Assembly (NCBI GenBank): GCA_963797005.1
Contig: CAWCOF010000009.1
Coordinates: forward strand, 496,001-560,000
Source of the DNA: AWTP1-13 sp963797005
GTDB taxonomy: Bacteria; Pseudomonadota; Alphaproteobacteria; Rhizobiales; Hyphomicrobiaceae
Direction of reading: 5' to 3'
DNA: 64,000 nucleotides
Shown here: positions 8,322 through 16,445 of the stretch, piece after piece
Position numbering within the stretch: position 1 is the first letter of the stretch
Layout: the number at the start of each line of letters is the position of its first letter
Program-made: the position numbers and the translations under genes
Notes under the pieces: model-generated
The model's database searches: none
The model's input: only the letters and a program-made list of their open reading frames with translations
Told to the model about the DNA's origin: nothing

Positions 8322-9035
8322 ATGCGGACAGTGCCATCGAACGGTAGCTTCGCAAACATGGTGTTTCGCGTTCTCCTCTGCAATTGGCTCATTGCCGCAA
8401 TGGCGGCCGGCGCCTACGCCCAGGCACCAGGGCCACCGGGGGGCCCGGGGCCCAAGGTACGCATCGCCGTGTTCGGCGACAGTTTGTCGGCGGGCTTTCG
8501 GCTCAAGGCGAGCGAAGCCTTTCCAGCCCAGCTCGAGCGCAGCCTCAAGGCGCACGGGCGTGCCGTCGAAGTGATCAATGCCAGTGTTTCCGGCGATACG
8601 ACGGCCAACGGCCTGGACCGCCTGCGCTGGTCGCTGCCCAAGCAGGTGGATGCCGTGATCCTCGAGCTCGGCGCCAACGATGCGCTGCGCGGGCTCGACC
8701 CCGGCCGCGCACGCGCCAATCTCGACAAGATCATCACGACCCTCAAGGCGGGCGGTGCCGACGTGCTGCTCGCCGGCATGCTGGCCCCGCGCAATCTCGG
8801 CGAGGACTATACGCGGGCGTTCGACCCCATCTATGGCGAGCTCGCCAGGAAGCACGGGGTGCTTCTCTATCCGTTCTTCCTCGACGGCGTGGCGCTCAAC
8901 GACGCGCTCAACCTCGACGACGGCATGCATCCCAACGCTCGCGGCGTGGCCGAGATGGTGAAGCGGATTCTCCCCTCGGTCGAGCAGCTGATCCAGAGAG
9001 TGCGGACACGCCAAGCCAAGGCCGTAAAGGGCTAG
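8322..9035 (+). CDS. tesA: arylesterase / thioesterase I (GDSL, TesA-like)
   Basis: A 237-residue periplasmic SGNH hydrolase. The ATG chosen has a GGGAGG site nine bases upstream; a second ATG at 8358 is possible. A signal peptide (VLLCNWLIAAMAAGAYA) ends near AYAQ. The four SGNH blocks are visible: GDSLSAG (Ser54), the Gly of SVSGDT, GAND (Asn119) and DDGMHPN (Asp200, His203). It probably hydrolyses acyl thioesters/esters and short peptides' esters in the periplasm. Divergent from ybbA, as in E. coli. Confidence 0.93.
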   Translation: MRTVPSNGSFANMVFRVLLCNWLIAAMAAGAYAQAPGPPGGPGPKVRIAVFGDSLSAGFRLKASEAFPAQLERSLKAHGRAVEVINASVSGDTTANGLDRLRWSLPKQVDAVILELGANDALRGLDPGRARANLDKIITTLKAGGADVLLAGMLAPRNLGEDYTRAFDPIYGELARKHGVLLYPFFLDGVALNDALNLDDGMHPNARGVAEMVKRILPSVEQLIQRVRTRQAKAVKG

Positions 9036-9039
9036 ACGG

Positions 9040-9618
9040 ATGCCGCGGCTCTTCACCGCGCTCGAGATTCCCGAGGCGATCCGCCTGCGCCTGTCGCTGA
9101 TCCGCGCGCCGCTCGCCGGCGCCAAGTGGATCGACGCGGAGAACATGCACATCACGTTGCGCTTCGTCGGCGACGTCGACGGGCGCACCGCCGACGACTT
9201 CGCCGATGCCCTGGCCGACGTGCACGCCAATCCGTTCAGCCTGACGGTGCAGGGCACCGGCGCCTTCGGCGGTCGCGATCCGCGCGTGCTGTGGGCGGGC
9301 ATCTCGGCTGGGCCCGAGCTCGACGCGCTCTATCGCGGCCACGAGCGCGCGGCACGTGTCGCCGGCCTCGAGCCCGACCCGCGCGATTTCAGGCCCCACG
9401 TGACGCTGGCGCGCCTGCGCCGCACGCGCGCCCAGGCCGTGGCGCGGTTTCTGGAGGAGAACGGCGCCCTGCGCATGGAGCCCTTCACGGTGAGGCGCTT
9501 CGTGCTGCTCTCGGCGCGGCCGGGCTCCGGCGGCGGGCCCTACGTGGTGGAGGCCGCCTATCCGTTCGAGGGGGATGGCGAGGACGAGGACGCGCACGCG
9601 GGAATGATGGAGCCGTGA
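9040..9618 (+). CDS. thpR: RNA 2',3'-cyclic phosphodiesterase
   Basis: A 192-residue 2H phosphoesterase. The two catalytic HxTx motifs are HITL (His37) and HVTL (His120), spaced as in ThpR/LigT. The N-terminus MPRLFTALEIPEAIR and the central GTGAFGGRDPRVLWAGI stretch are also family-typical. The enzyme opens 2',3'-cyclic phosphates on RNA ends to 2'-phosphates. It starts five bases after the tesA stop, so it is probably co-transcribed with it. The acidic C-terminal tail (GDGEDEDAHA) is unusual but harmless. Confidence 0.93.
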   Translation: MPRLFTALEIPEAIRLRLSLIRAPLAGAKWIDAENMHITLRFVGDVDGRTADDFADALADVHANPFSLTVQGTGAFGGRDPRVLWAGISAGPELDALYRGHERAARVAGLEPDPRDFRPHVTLARLRRTRAQAVARFLEENGALRMEPFTVRRFVLLSARPGSGGGPYVVEAAYPFEGDGEDEDAHAGMMEP

Positions 9619-9651
9619 TTCCGGGCGCCGTCTACGAAGCCAACCGGCGCG

Positions 9652-10584
9652 TCAAACCGTGAGCTGACCCCGGAGCGCGGCGATCGTCTCCATATGCCGC
9701 TCGTGGTCGCCGGCGAAGCGCAGGATCAGGTGGCGCGCGCCGGCTCGCAGATAGCCGCTGAGATAGGCCGCGACGCCCGGGGCAGCGCCGGCGTAGCACT
9801 CCTGCCGCTTGCGCAGCGCGGCCGCCGGCTGGCCGTAGTAGTGCTCCATGTAGCGGTCGAGCCGCTCATTGGCCTTGGCGACATCGTCATCGATGCTGAG
9901 CGTCAGGTACATCGAGCCGGTAAGCGTGGCCGGATCGCGGCCCGCCTCACGCGTGATGCGCTGGACCTCGCTCCACTGCCGGCCCCATTGCGCTGCGTCG
10001 CCGGAATTCGGCATCCAGCCGTCGTAGAGCTTGCCAGCCCGCTCCAGGCTCGCGGGCAGCGAGCCGGCAAGCCAGATCGGCGGCCCGCCGGGGCGGGCCG
10101 GCGTGGGTGCCAGCACGCCCTTGTCGACCTTCCACTGGCCGTCCCAATCGACCGGCTGGCCGCTCCATAGCGCGCGCGCCAGGCGCAGGCCCTCGTTCAT
10201 GCGCCCCACCCGCTTCTCGAACGGCACGCCGGCAGCCTCAAACTCCGCCCGGATGGGCGGCACGTCGCGGGCAATGCCGACGCCCAGGATCAGGCGCCCT
10301 TGCGCGACCTGGTCGAGCGTGGCGACCTGATGCGCGAGCAGCACGGGATTGCGCAGGGCGGGCAGCAGCACCGCCGTGCCGACCTCCACGCGCGGCACGC
10401 GCCCGGCGACGGCGGCCAGCAAGGTCAGCGGCTCATGCCGCGGCCGGGCGAGCAGGGAATCGCCCGCCCAGATCGAATCGAAGCCGAGATTTGCGGCCCG
10501 TTCGGCCAGCGCCAGCAGAGAGGCCGCATCGGGCCGCCCCTCCATGATCTGCTCGCGGGTCGGCAGCAGGTATCCAAGGCGCAT
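9652..10584 (-). CDS. LLM class flavin-dependent oxidoreductase
   Basis: A 310-residue TIM-barrel enzyme of the luciferase-like monooxygenase superfamily, starting MRLGYLLPTR after a GGGGGAG site. Recognisable elements: AASLLALAERAANLGFDSIWAGD, EPLTLLAAVAG, VEVGTAVLLPALRNPVLLAHQVATLD, GRLILGVGIA and GPPIWLAG. Members use FMN or F420; the cofactor and substrate cannot be decided from sequence. The gene converges with thpR and is divergent from the pterin dehydratase across a palindromic repeat. Confidence 0.9.
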   Translation of the reverse strand: MRLGYLLPTREQIMEGRPDAASLLALAERAANLGFDSIWAGDSLLARPRHEPLTLLAAVAGRVPRVEVGTAVLLPALRNPVLLAHQVATLDQVAQGRLILGVGIARDVPPIRAEFEAAGVPFEKRVGRMNEGLRLARALWSGQPVDWDGQWKVDKGVLAPTPARPGGPPIWLAGSLPASLERAGKLYDGWMPNSGDAAQWGRQWSEVQRITREAGRDPATLTGSMYLTLSIDDDVAKANERLDRYMEHYYGQPAAALRKRQECYAGAAPGVAAYLSGYLRAGARHLILRFAGDHERHMETIAALRGQLTV

Positions 10585-10670
10585 GGGCAGGTCTCCCCCG
10601 AGAGCGGCGGCAGATAGTATGCTGCACGCTAGTGTCGTTCCGGTTTTCATGGAAGCATGAGCCCTCAGCC

Positions 10671-10725
10671 CTGAGCTTGTCGAAGGGCGAATGAGTTTGA
10701 CAATGGCGTGCTTCGACAAGCTCAG
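10671..10725. repeat. palindromic intergenic repeat (CTGAGCTTGTCGAAG type)
   Basis: Perfect 15-bp arms CTGAGCTTGTCGAAG (10671-10685) and CTTCGACAAGCTCAG (10711-10725) separated by 25 bases. It sits in the divergent gap between the LLM oxidoreductase and the pterin dehydratase. Related sequences occur at about 13444 and within 52536-52625. Confidence 0.85.
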
Positions 10726-10800
10726 CACTGGGTCGTGACCGCTGATCGCGATTCGATCCAAGTCGGAACGGCCCTAGGCCTAAGGGAAAGGAGCACGGCA

Positions 10801-11091
10801 ATGGCGCAGAAGCTCGACGAGGCGGCACGCAAGGGGCTTGCGCAGCGGCTGCCGGCATGGCGCATGGTGGACGGCCGCGACGCCATCCAGCGGACGTTCA
10901 CATTCAAGGATTTCAGCGAGGCGTTCGGCTTCATGGCGCGCGCGGCGCTCATCGCCGAGAAGATGGATCATCACCCCGAGTGGGCCAACGTGTGGAACCG
11001 CGTTGAGGTGACGCTGTCGACGCACGATGCCGGCGGCCTGACGGAACGCGACGTCAAGCTCGCGGAGGCTTTTGACCGGCTGGCAGGCTGA
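10801..11091 (+). CDS. phhB: 4a-hydroxytetrahydrobiopterin dehydratase
   Basis: A 96-residue cytoplasmic pterin-4a-carbinolamine dehydratase. The active-site helix EKMDHHPEWANVWNRVEVTL contains the HH pair and downstream W, and the later THDAGGLTERDVKLAE has the conserved H...D. Start at MAQKLDEAAR is supported by GAAAGGAGC upstream. It regenerates dihydropterin after aromatic amino-acid hydroxylation; no hydroxylase gene is adjacent. Confidence 0.95.
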   Translation: MAQKLDEAARKGLAQRLPAWRMVDGRDAIQRTFTFKDFSEAFGFMARAALIAEKMDHHPEWANVWNRVEVTLSTHDAGGLTERDVKLAEAFDRLAG

Positions 11092-11108
11092 GCCGGACCA
11101 GCCTTCGC

Positions 11109-11858
11109 TCAACGGTAGGGGGACGTGCCCCAGCGGCGGGAGCCGGGGTACCAGGCGGGCGGCGGCGCTTGCGTCTGCCGCTCGATCGGCTGCGGACGCG
11201 GCACGAGGCGATCGCTGGCGATGTCGGTGACGCCGCTCGCGCCGGCCAAGCTGTCGTCCTCAACGACCGGCTTGGCTTCCGCAACCACCGGCTGGCGGCC
11301 GTAAGCGCGATGGCGCCGCTGCTCCGCCGCCGACCATGGCTGCGGCCGGCAGCGGCAGCCCGGCACCAGCGCGTGGCGATACTTGAAAGCATTCGCGTAG
11401 GAGCTGTAGGCCCGGCCCGTCAGGTCGACCATCGTGTCGATGCTGCCGCCGGCGTTCGGGTGATAGAAGAGCTGCGCGTCGACGCTGCACATGGCGGTGC
11501 ACTTGTCGGCATCGCGCGAAAGCTCGCTGCGCGTCGTCGCACTGCTGATGGGAAAGTAGAAACCGTCGCACAGCCGCACGCATAAGGTGCGCACCGTGCC
11601 GACCTGCTCGTAGGCCTGAGGCTCCCCGGTCTCCTCGTAGGGCTGGTAGCGGCTGTAGGGCCGCCAGCTGTAGCTCGAGCGATAGGGCGACAGGGCGGGA
11701 CGGCTGTAGGACTGGGCCGTCCGCGCGCCGCCGCTGGATTGGAATGCACCCTGCGCGGCGGCGTCCCCACCCGGCAATAGGGCCAGGGCAGCCAGCCACG
11801 AACAGATGCGGGCGAGGCGCAACGCCACGGCACCACTCCAAAACCGCGATCCCACCAT
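11109..11858 (-). CDS. DUF2865 domain exported protein
   Basis: A 249-residue exported protein. An N-terminal hydrophobic segment (ICSWLAALALLPGGDAAAQG) fits a signal peptide. The conserved core is VRTLCVRLCDGFYFPIS, DADKCTAMCSVDAQLFYHPN, GGSIDTMVDLTGRAYSSYANAFKYR and CRCRP, with six cysteines likely forming disulfides. This is the DUF2865 pattern common in Rhizobiales and Rhodospirillales. Proline-rich flanks. Function unknown. Confidence 0.85.
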   Translation of the reverse strand: MVGSRFWSGAVALRLARICSWLAALALLPGGDAAAQGAFQSSGGARTAQSYSRPALSPYRSSYSWRPYSRYQPYEETGEPQAYEQVGTVRTLCVRLCDGFYFPISSATTRSELSRDADKCTAMCSVDAQLFYHPNAGGSIDTMVDLTGRAYSSYANAFKYRHALVPGCRCRPQPWSAAEQRRHRAYGRQPVVAEAKPVVEDDSLAGASGVTDIASDRLVPRPQPIERQTQAPPPAWYPGSRRWGTSPYR

Positions 11859-12044
11859 GCCGCGCCAGGAGGCCCAAGCAACCGCGGCGGCACGAGCAAT
11901 CAGCCTTATGAGGCCGTTATGTCGCTCTGTTTGCCAATTTTCCCTGAATGGAAAGTGAACCCGGCGCCGATCTGCTAGGGTCCGGCTGGTCTCATCTGGA
12001 TGCCCCTCCAGCGCCCGCCGTCTCGACCGCCTCGGAGTTCAGTC

Positions 12045-12395
12045 ATGCGTCGTCTTCTTGCCGCCACCGCAGCCCTTTCGATCGTGACCGCCATCACCGC
12101 GATCGACGCGGCCGCACAACAGTCCTATCCGCCCCCGCGCCCCACAATAATCGCGCCCGCCCCGCCGGCAGCCGCCGCGGCACCCAAGGCTGCCCCATCG
12201 GCGCGCGCCGTGAAAACAGCGATGAATACAAAAAAGAAGCGCCGGACCGCGCGCGTCCGGCATCGCCGCGCACGCCACGTCGCCCTGGACGACCGGGTGT
12301 ACAGCCCCTGCGAGATCATCGACGGCTGGCGGGCATTTCCAACGCGCGATCTCCACGGCTACTTCGACACCCGCCGCGTCTGCAGCCGCTACTGA
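12045..12395 (+). CDS. small exported basic protein
   Basis: A 116-residue protein, not recognised. The N-terminus MRRLLAATAALSIVTAITAIDAAAQ is a clear signal peptide. An alanine/proline-rich linker and a strongly basic patch (KKKRRTARVRHRRARH) lead to a short C-terminal segment with two cysteines (SPCEIIDGWRAF, RRVCSRY). Mature protein is about 90 residues and probably periplasmic. It is followed directly by the composite palindromic repeat. Confidence 0.7.
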   Translation: MRRLLAATAALSIVTAITAIDAAAQQSYPPPRPTIIAPAPPAAAAAPKAAPSARAVKTAMNTKKKRRTARVRHRRARHVALDDRVYSPCEIIDGWRAFPTRDLHGYFDTRRVCSRY

Positions 12396-12403
12396 ACCGC
12401 GTC

Positions 12404-12551
12404 AGAGCAAGATCGTTTCTGATCGAAGCACTTGGCTTCGATCATGGAACTTGAACCTTGCTTTCAATTCTATGAGGTAGAGCAGGATTCACGCTTCAGC
12501 CGGCACGTTGCAGCTGTGGCAAGGTGGTCCAATCTGAAGCGATCCTGCTCT
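12404..12551. repeat. composite palindromic element, copy A (two modules)
   Basis: Two adjacent inverted-repeat modules. Module 1 (12404-12463) begins AGAGCAAGATCG, has the hairpin GATCGAAGC / GCTTCGATC and ends near ACCTTGCTT. Module 2 (12479-12551) begins AGAGCAGGATTCACGCTTC and ends GAAGCGATCCTGCTCT. The same pair in inverted orientation occurs at 40294-40440, and a partial module 2 at 24737-24776. It lies between convergent genes. Confidence 0.88.
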
Positions 12552-13335
12552 AACGCGGCGCCAGCCGCACGGCGCCGTCGAGGCGGATGCATTCGCCGTT
12601 GAGCATCACGTTCTCGCAGATCGCGAGCGCCAGCGCGGCGTACTCCTCCGGCTTGCCGAGCCGCGAGGGGAACGGCACGGAGGCGGCAAGCGACGCCCGC
12701 GCCTCCTCCGGCAGGCCGTCGAACATCGGCGTCAGGAACAGGCCCGGCATGATGGTGACGACGCGGATGCCGTCGCGCGCGAGGTCGCGGGCGACCGGGA
12801 GCGTCATCGAGGCGACGCCGCCCTTCGAGGCGGAGTAGGCGACCTGGCCGATCTGGCCGTCCTGGGCGGCGACGGAGGAGGTGCAGATCATGACGCCGCG
12901 CTCGCCGTCCTCGTTGACGGGCTTGGACGCCTGCATGCCGATGGCGGACTTGGCCATCATCAGGAAGGTGCCGATCAGGTTGACCTGGATCACCTTGGTG
13001 AAGGTGGCGAGGTCGTGCGGCTCGATCGCACCCGTCTCCTTGACGCGCCGCGAGATGCGCTTGGCCACGCCGATGCCCGCACAGCTGACGAGGACGCGCT
13101 CCTGACCGTGCGCCTTGCGCGCCGCGGCAAGCGCGGCATCGACGCTCGCCTCGGCTGTCACGTCGCACTTGAAGAACTGGCCGCCGATGGCCTTGGCGTG
13201 CTTCTCGCCGGTCTCGGCATTGACGTCGAAGATCGCAACCTTCACGCCCTTGGCCGCCAACGCCCGTGCCGTCGCACCGCCGAGACCGGAGGCGCCGCCA
13301 GTGACGACGGCCGCAATGTCTTTTCCGAGCTGCAT
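12550..13335 (-). CDS. SDR family oxidoreductase (HSD17B10/FabG-like)
   Basis: A 261-residue NAD(P)-dependent short-chain dehydrogenase starting MQLGKDIAAV. Cofactor motif TGGASGLGGATA; VSCAGIG corresponds to NNAG; the catalytic block is TSSVAAQDGQIGQVAYSASKGG with Tyr and Lys of YxxxK. The C-terminal NGECIRLDGAVRL and the NEDGERGVMI insertion resemble type-2 3-hydroxyacyl-CoA dehydrogenases, so fatty-acyl or branched-chain acyl-CoA oxidation is the likely role. Monocistronic; its stop abuts the repeat element. Confidence 0.9.
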   Translation of the reverse strand: MQLGKDIAAVVTGGASGLGGATARALAAKGVKVAIFDVNAETGEKHAKAIGGQFFKCDVTAEASVDAALAAARKAHGQERVLVSCAGIGVAKRISRRVKETGAIEPHDLATFTKVIQVNLIGTFLMMAKSAIGMQASKPVNEDGERGVMICTSSVAAQDGQIGQVAYSASKGGVASMTLPVARDLARDGIRVVTIMPGLFLTPMFDGLPEEARASLAASVPFPSRLGKPEEYAALALAICENVMLNGECIRLDGAVRLAPR

Positions 13336-13500
13336 GTCCGCTCCTCGCGTCGACGCCAAACAAGGCCTTGTGACCGCGCGCAAGGCCGAAACGGGGCGAC
13401 ACTAGTGGCGGCCAACGCGGAGGTAAAGGCTCTGCCCGATGCCCCCTGAGCTTGTCCGGCGCACCGTGACGGCCTAAACCCGCGCGAGCGAGGCAAGGCC

Positions 13501-14066
13501 ATGGATCAGCCAATTCATCCCGCGCTGCCGCGCGGCTATTTCGCCATCGGCGCGGAGCGCATCTCCAAGGCGCTGAACCTCGGCAACCTGATGCGCTCCG
13601 CGCACGGCTTCGGCGCCAGCTTCACCTTCACCATCGGCGCCGCCTACCAGGCGCTGGAGGCGCGCGCCGACACCTCCAAGGGCGCCCAGCACCTGCCGCA
13701 TTACGACTGGAGGAGCATCGACGAGCTGGCCCTGCCGCAGGGGCTGCCGGCTGGTCGGCGTGGAGCTGCTCGACGAGGCCATCGACCTGCCGAGCTTCCG
13801 CCACCCGGCGCGCGCGGCCTACGTGCTGGGCCCGGAGCGCGGCTCGCTGTCGCCCGAGCTGCTCGCCGCGCTGCGACTGGGTGGTGCGCATTCCCTCCAG
13901 CTTCTGCATCAACCTCGCCATGGCCGGCGCGATCGTCATGTACGATCGGGTGCGTTGCCTCGGCCGATTCCCGCCCCGGCCGATCGGCGAGGGCGGACCC
14001 GAGGGCAAGCCGCCGCCAATGGCGCAGCGCAAGGTCGGCCGCGGGCCGGTCAAGGGCCGAGCCTGA
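13501..14066 (+). CDS. SpoU/TrmH-type rRNA/tRNA 2'-O-methyltransferase, frameshifted
   Basis: A SPOUT methyltransferase split over three frames. Frame one gives MDQPIHPALPRGYFAIGAER and LGNLMRSAHGFGASF; frame two, from about 13743, gives GVELLDEAIDLPSF and YVLGPERGSLSPELLA; frame three, from about 13880, gives CDWVVRIPSSFCINLAMAG. LGPE(R)G and IPS...N(L)A are the AdoMet-knot motifs 2 and 3. All three pieces are intact, so one extra base at each junction (sequencing error or recent mutation) is the simplest explanation. Its end overlaps the convergent FG-GAP gene by 17 bases. Confidence 0.85.
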
Positions 14067-14893
14067 CCTTGCGCCCTCCTTGAAGCCCGACGACAACCAC
14101 GGGCTTGCCTCCATCGTGCTCGATCGAGAAATCGGACACCGCCGGCGACGGCAGCGTCTTGCGGGCCAGCTCGCGCACGCCGCCCTTGAATGCGATGAAG
14201 CGCAAAGTGCGGCGGTCGCGCGATCGGGATGGCGAGATCGGCGACACCGTCGCCGTCGAAATCCGCCACCGCCGCAAGCCCCAACTGACGCGAGCCGGCA
14301 ACGTGGTTGGCCGTGTCGTCGAGGGTGGCGATCTCCTTCAGGCCCTCGGCACGCAAGGTCCACACGCGCAGCCGGCCGAGCACATGCGGCATCTGCACGT
14401 AGGCGATGTCGAGGCGGCCGTCGCCGTCGAAGTCGGCGATGCCGGCGGGGTTGAGCCAGCGGTGCGGAGCGCCCGTCGGCGGCGTCTCGGCGATGATCTT
14501 CAGCTGGTCGCCGCGAACGGCGATCACGGCGAGTGCCGCCCCGCGATCCAGATACGTGTGGACGAGCACGATCTCATCGTGGCCGTCACCATCGAGATCC
14601 GCAAGCCGCGGAATGCGGTCCTCGAACACGGAGCTCTTGGGAAGCCGCAGGGCCAATGTCCGGCCGTCTTTCAGCAAGACCACGAGGCTGCCGGCCTCGT
14701 ACGGCGAGCCGAGCACGAAATGGCGATAGCGCGTGGTGGGGTCCGCCAGCCAGGCCTCCGCCACGTTGCGGCTCCCCCGGGCGATGCGCAGGTCCGGCAA
14801 GGCGCCAGGCCGGCTCTCGGCATGGGCAACGTGCGCAATCAGAGCCGATCCGGCGAAGGCACAAACGGTCGCCACGATCTTGAAGGAACGCAT
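14050..14893 (-). CDS. exported FG-GAP/VCBS repeat protein, frameshifted
   Basis: An exported protein of about 280 residues with a signal peptide (MRSFKIVATVCAFAGSALIA...AHAES) and calcium-binding FG-GAP repeats: DLDGDGHDE, DFDGDGRLD, DFDGDGVAD. These suggest an integrin-alpha-like beta-propeller in the periplasm. The frame changes at about 14212-14222; the continuing frame gives LRFIAFKGGVRELARKTL and VVVVGLQGGRKVRLGP before a stop at 14050. A single-base error is likely. Function unknown. Confidence 0.8.
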
Positions 14894-15179
14894 GCGTCTT
14901 CCCCAGCAAGCTGCCGGCTACGCATAACACCAAGGGGCGCGAACGTCTCCGTCTCCCGGGACGCGTCCCCGGCTGCGCTATCGGAGAGTGGGCCCGGAGC
15001 TCGCGGCCCTGAAGCTTTTCAATTCGTGAACACGCGACCCAAGGTGGGCCTGCCGCCAGGCAGCCAAGATGCCGACCCAATGCCTGCCAGGCACGATTCT
15101 CCCCTCGGTTAGCACGCCATTAGGACTCCCCACAGCATCATGCCGAGCGCATCGGTTGTCCTGTCGGAGAGTTCGGCGC

Positions 15180-16442
15180 ATGCCCGACGTGAGTATCGTC
15201 ATGCCCTGCCTGAACGAACGGCAGGCGCTCAGGCATTGCCTTGCGGTCGCCCACGAGGCGCTCGATATCCTGCGTGCGCGCCACGGCCTGACGGGCGAGA
15301 TCGTCGTGGCCGACAACGGCAGCAGCGACGGCAGCCAGGAGCTGGCGCGATCGTTGGGCGCACGCGTGGTCGGCGTGCACGATCGCGGCTACGGCGCAGC
15401 GTTGCGCGGCGGCTTCACCGCGGCACGCGGGCGTTTCCTCGTCATGGGCGACGCCGATGGGTCCTACGATTTCCTCGAGGCCGTGCCGATGGTCGAGGCG
15501 CTGATGGACGGCGCCGACATCTGCATGGGCTCGCGCTTCAAGGGCGGCATCGAGCCCGGCGCCATGCCCTGGAAGAACCGCTACATCGGCAATCCCGTCT
15601 TGACCGGACTGCTCAACCTTCTCTTTGGCTGCAACGTCGACGACGCGCACTGCGGCCTGCGCGCCCTGACCAAGGCGTCGTTCGAGCGGCTGCGGCTCGA
15701 CGGGTCGGGCATGGAATTCGCGAGCGAGATGCTGATCAAGGCCGTGCTGCTGGACCAGCGCATCGCCGAGATGCCGGTGACGCTCCGGCCCGACCTGCGC
15801 GGGCGCCCGCCCCACCTGCGCCCTTGGCGCGACGGATGGCGGCATCTGCGCTACCTGCTGATGCTGAGCCCGTTCTGGCTGTTCGGGATTCCGGCTGGCG
15901 TCTTTGCCGTGTTCTCGGCCGCTCTGCTCATCACAATGTCGGTCGCCGCCCTGACAGGCGCGGAAGTGACGCGCTTCGGCAACTACTGGGCCGTGCTCGC
16001 CGGCTCGGTGCTGACGCTCGGGCACATGGGGATTGTGCTCGCCCTCGCGGGCCAGCTTTACGGCATACGCGAGCGCTATCGCAGCGCGCCGGCCTGGCTT
16101 CGACCGCTCGCGCCCTGGCTCACATTGGAAGCGATGCTGCTCGCAGGACTGGCTTCCATTGCAACCGGCCTCGTCGCGCTGGTCGCCGTGCTCGCCCACT
16201 GGACGGCGCATGATCTGGCGCCGATTCCCAGCGTGCTGCCCGCCGTGCTCGGCACCTGCGCCATCGCCATCGGCATGCAGAACGTGCTGGGCGGGTTCCT
16301 GCTGGCCATCGTCTGCGGCAACAGCGCTGAGTTCCTCCAGTCGCGGCCGCAGCTCGCGAGCCCAGGGCACAAGGGTCGCAGCATGCCTGCCCCGATCGTG
16401 CAGCCGACCCGATTGCCGGCCGAGACCGTCGGGAACACGTGA
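15180..16442 (+). CDS. family 2 glycosyltransferase, membrane-anchored
   Basis: A 420-residue protein starting MPDVSIVMPC. The GT-A domain has MPCLNERQAL, VVADNGSSDGS and VMGDADGSYDF (DxD metal site), followed by ICMGSRFKGG and the GLRALTKASFERL acceptor segment. Four hydrophobic helices follow from about residue 230 (FWLFGIPAGVFAVFSAALLI and others). This is the dolichol/polyprenyl-phosphate sugar synthase-like architecture (DPM1/GtrB type). It heads an operon with a GT4 enzyme, GtrA and a methyltransferase, suggesting surface-glycan assembly at the inner membrane. Confidence 0.9.
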   Translation: MPDVSIVMPCLNERQALRHCLAVAHEALDILRARHGLTGEIVVADNGSSDGSQELARSLGARVVGVHDRGYGAALRGGFTAARGRFLVMGDADGSYDFLEAVPMVEALMDGADICMGSRFKGGIEPGAMPWKNRYIGNPVLTGLLNLLFGCNVDDAHCGLRALTKASFERLRLDGSGMEFASEMLIKAVLLDQRIAEMPVTLRPDLRGRPPHLRPWRDGWRHLRYLLMLSPFWLFGIPAGVFAVFSAALLITMSVAALTGAEVTRFGNYWAVLAGSVLTLGHMGIVLALAGQLYGIRERYRSAPAWLRPLAPWLTLEAMLLAGLASIATGLVALVAVLAHWTAHDLAPIPSVLPAVLGTCAIAIGMQNVLGGFLLAIVCGNSAEFLQSRPQLASPGHKGRSMPAPIVQPTRLPAETVGNT

Positions 16443-16445
16443 GCC

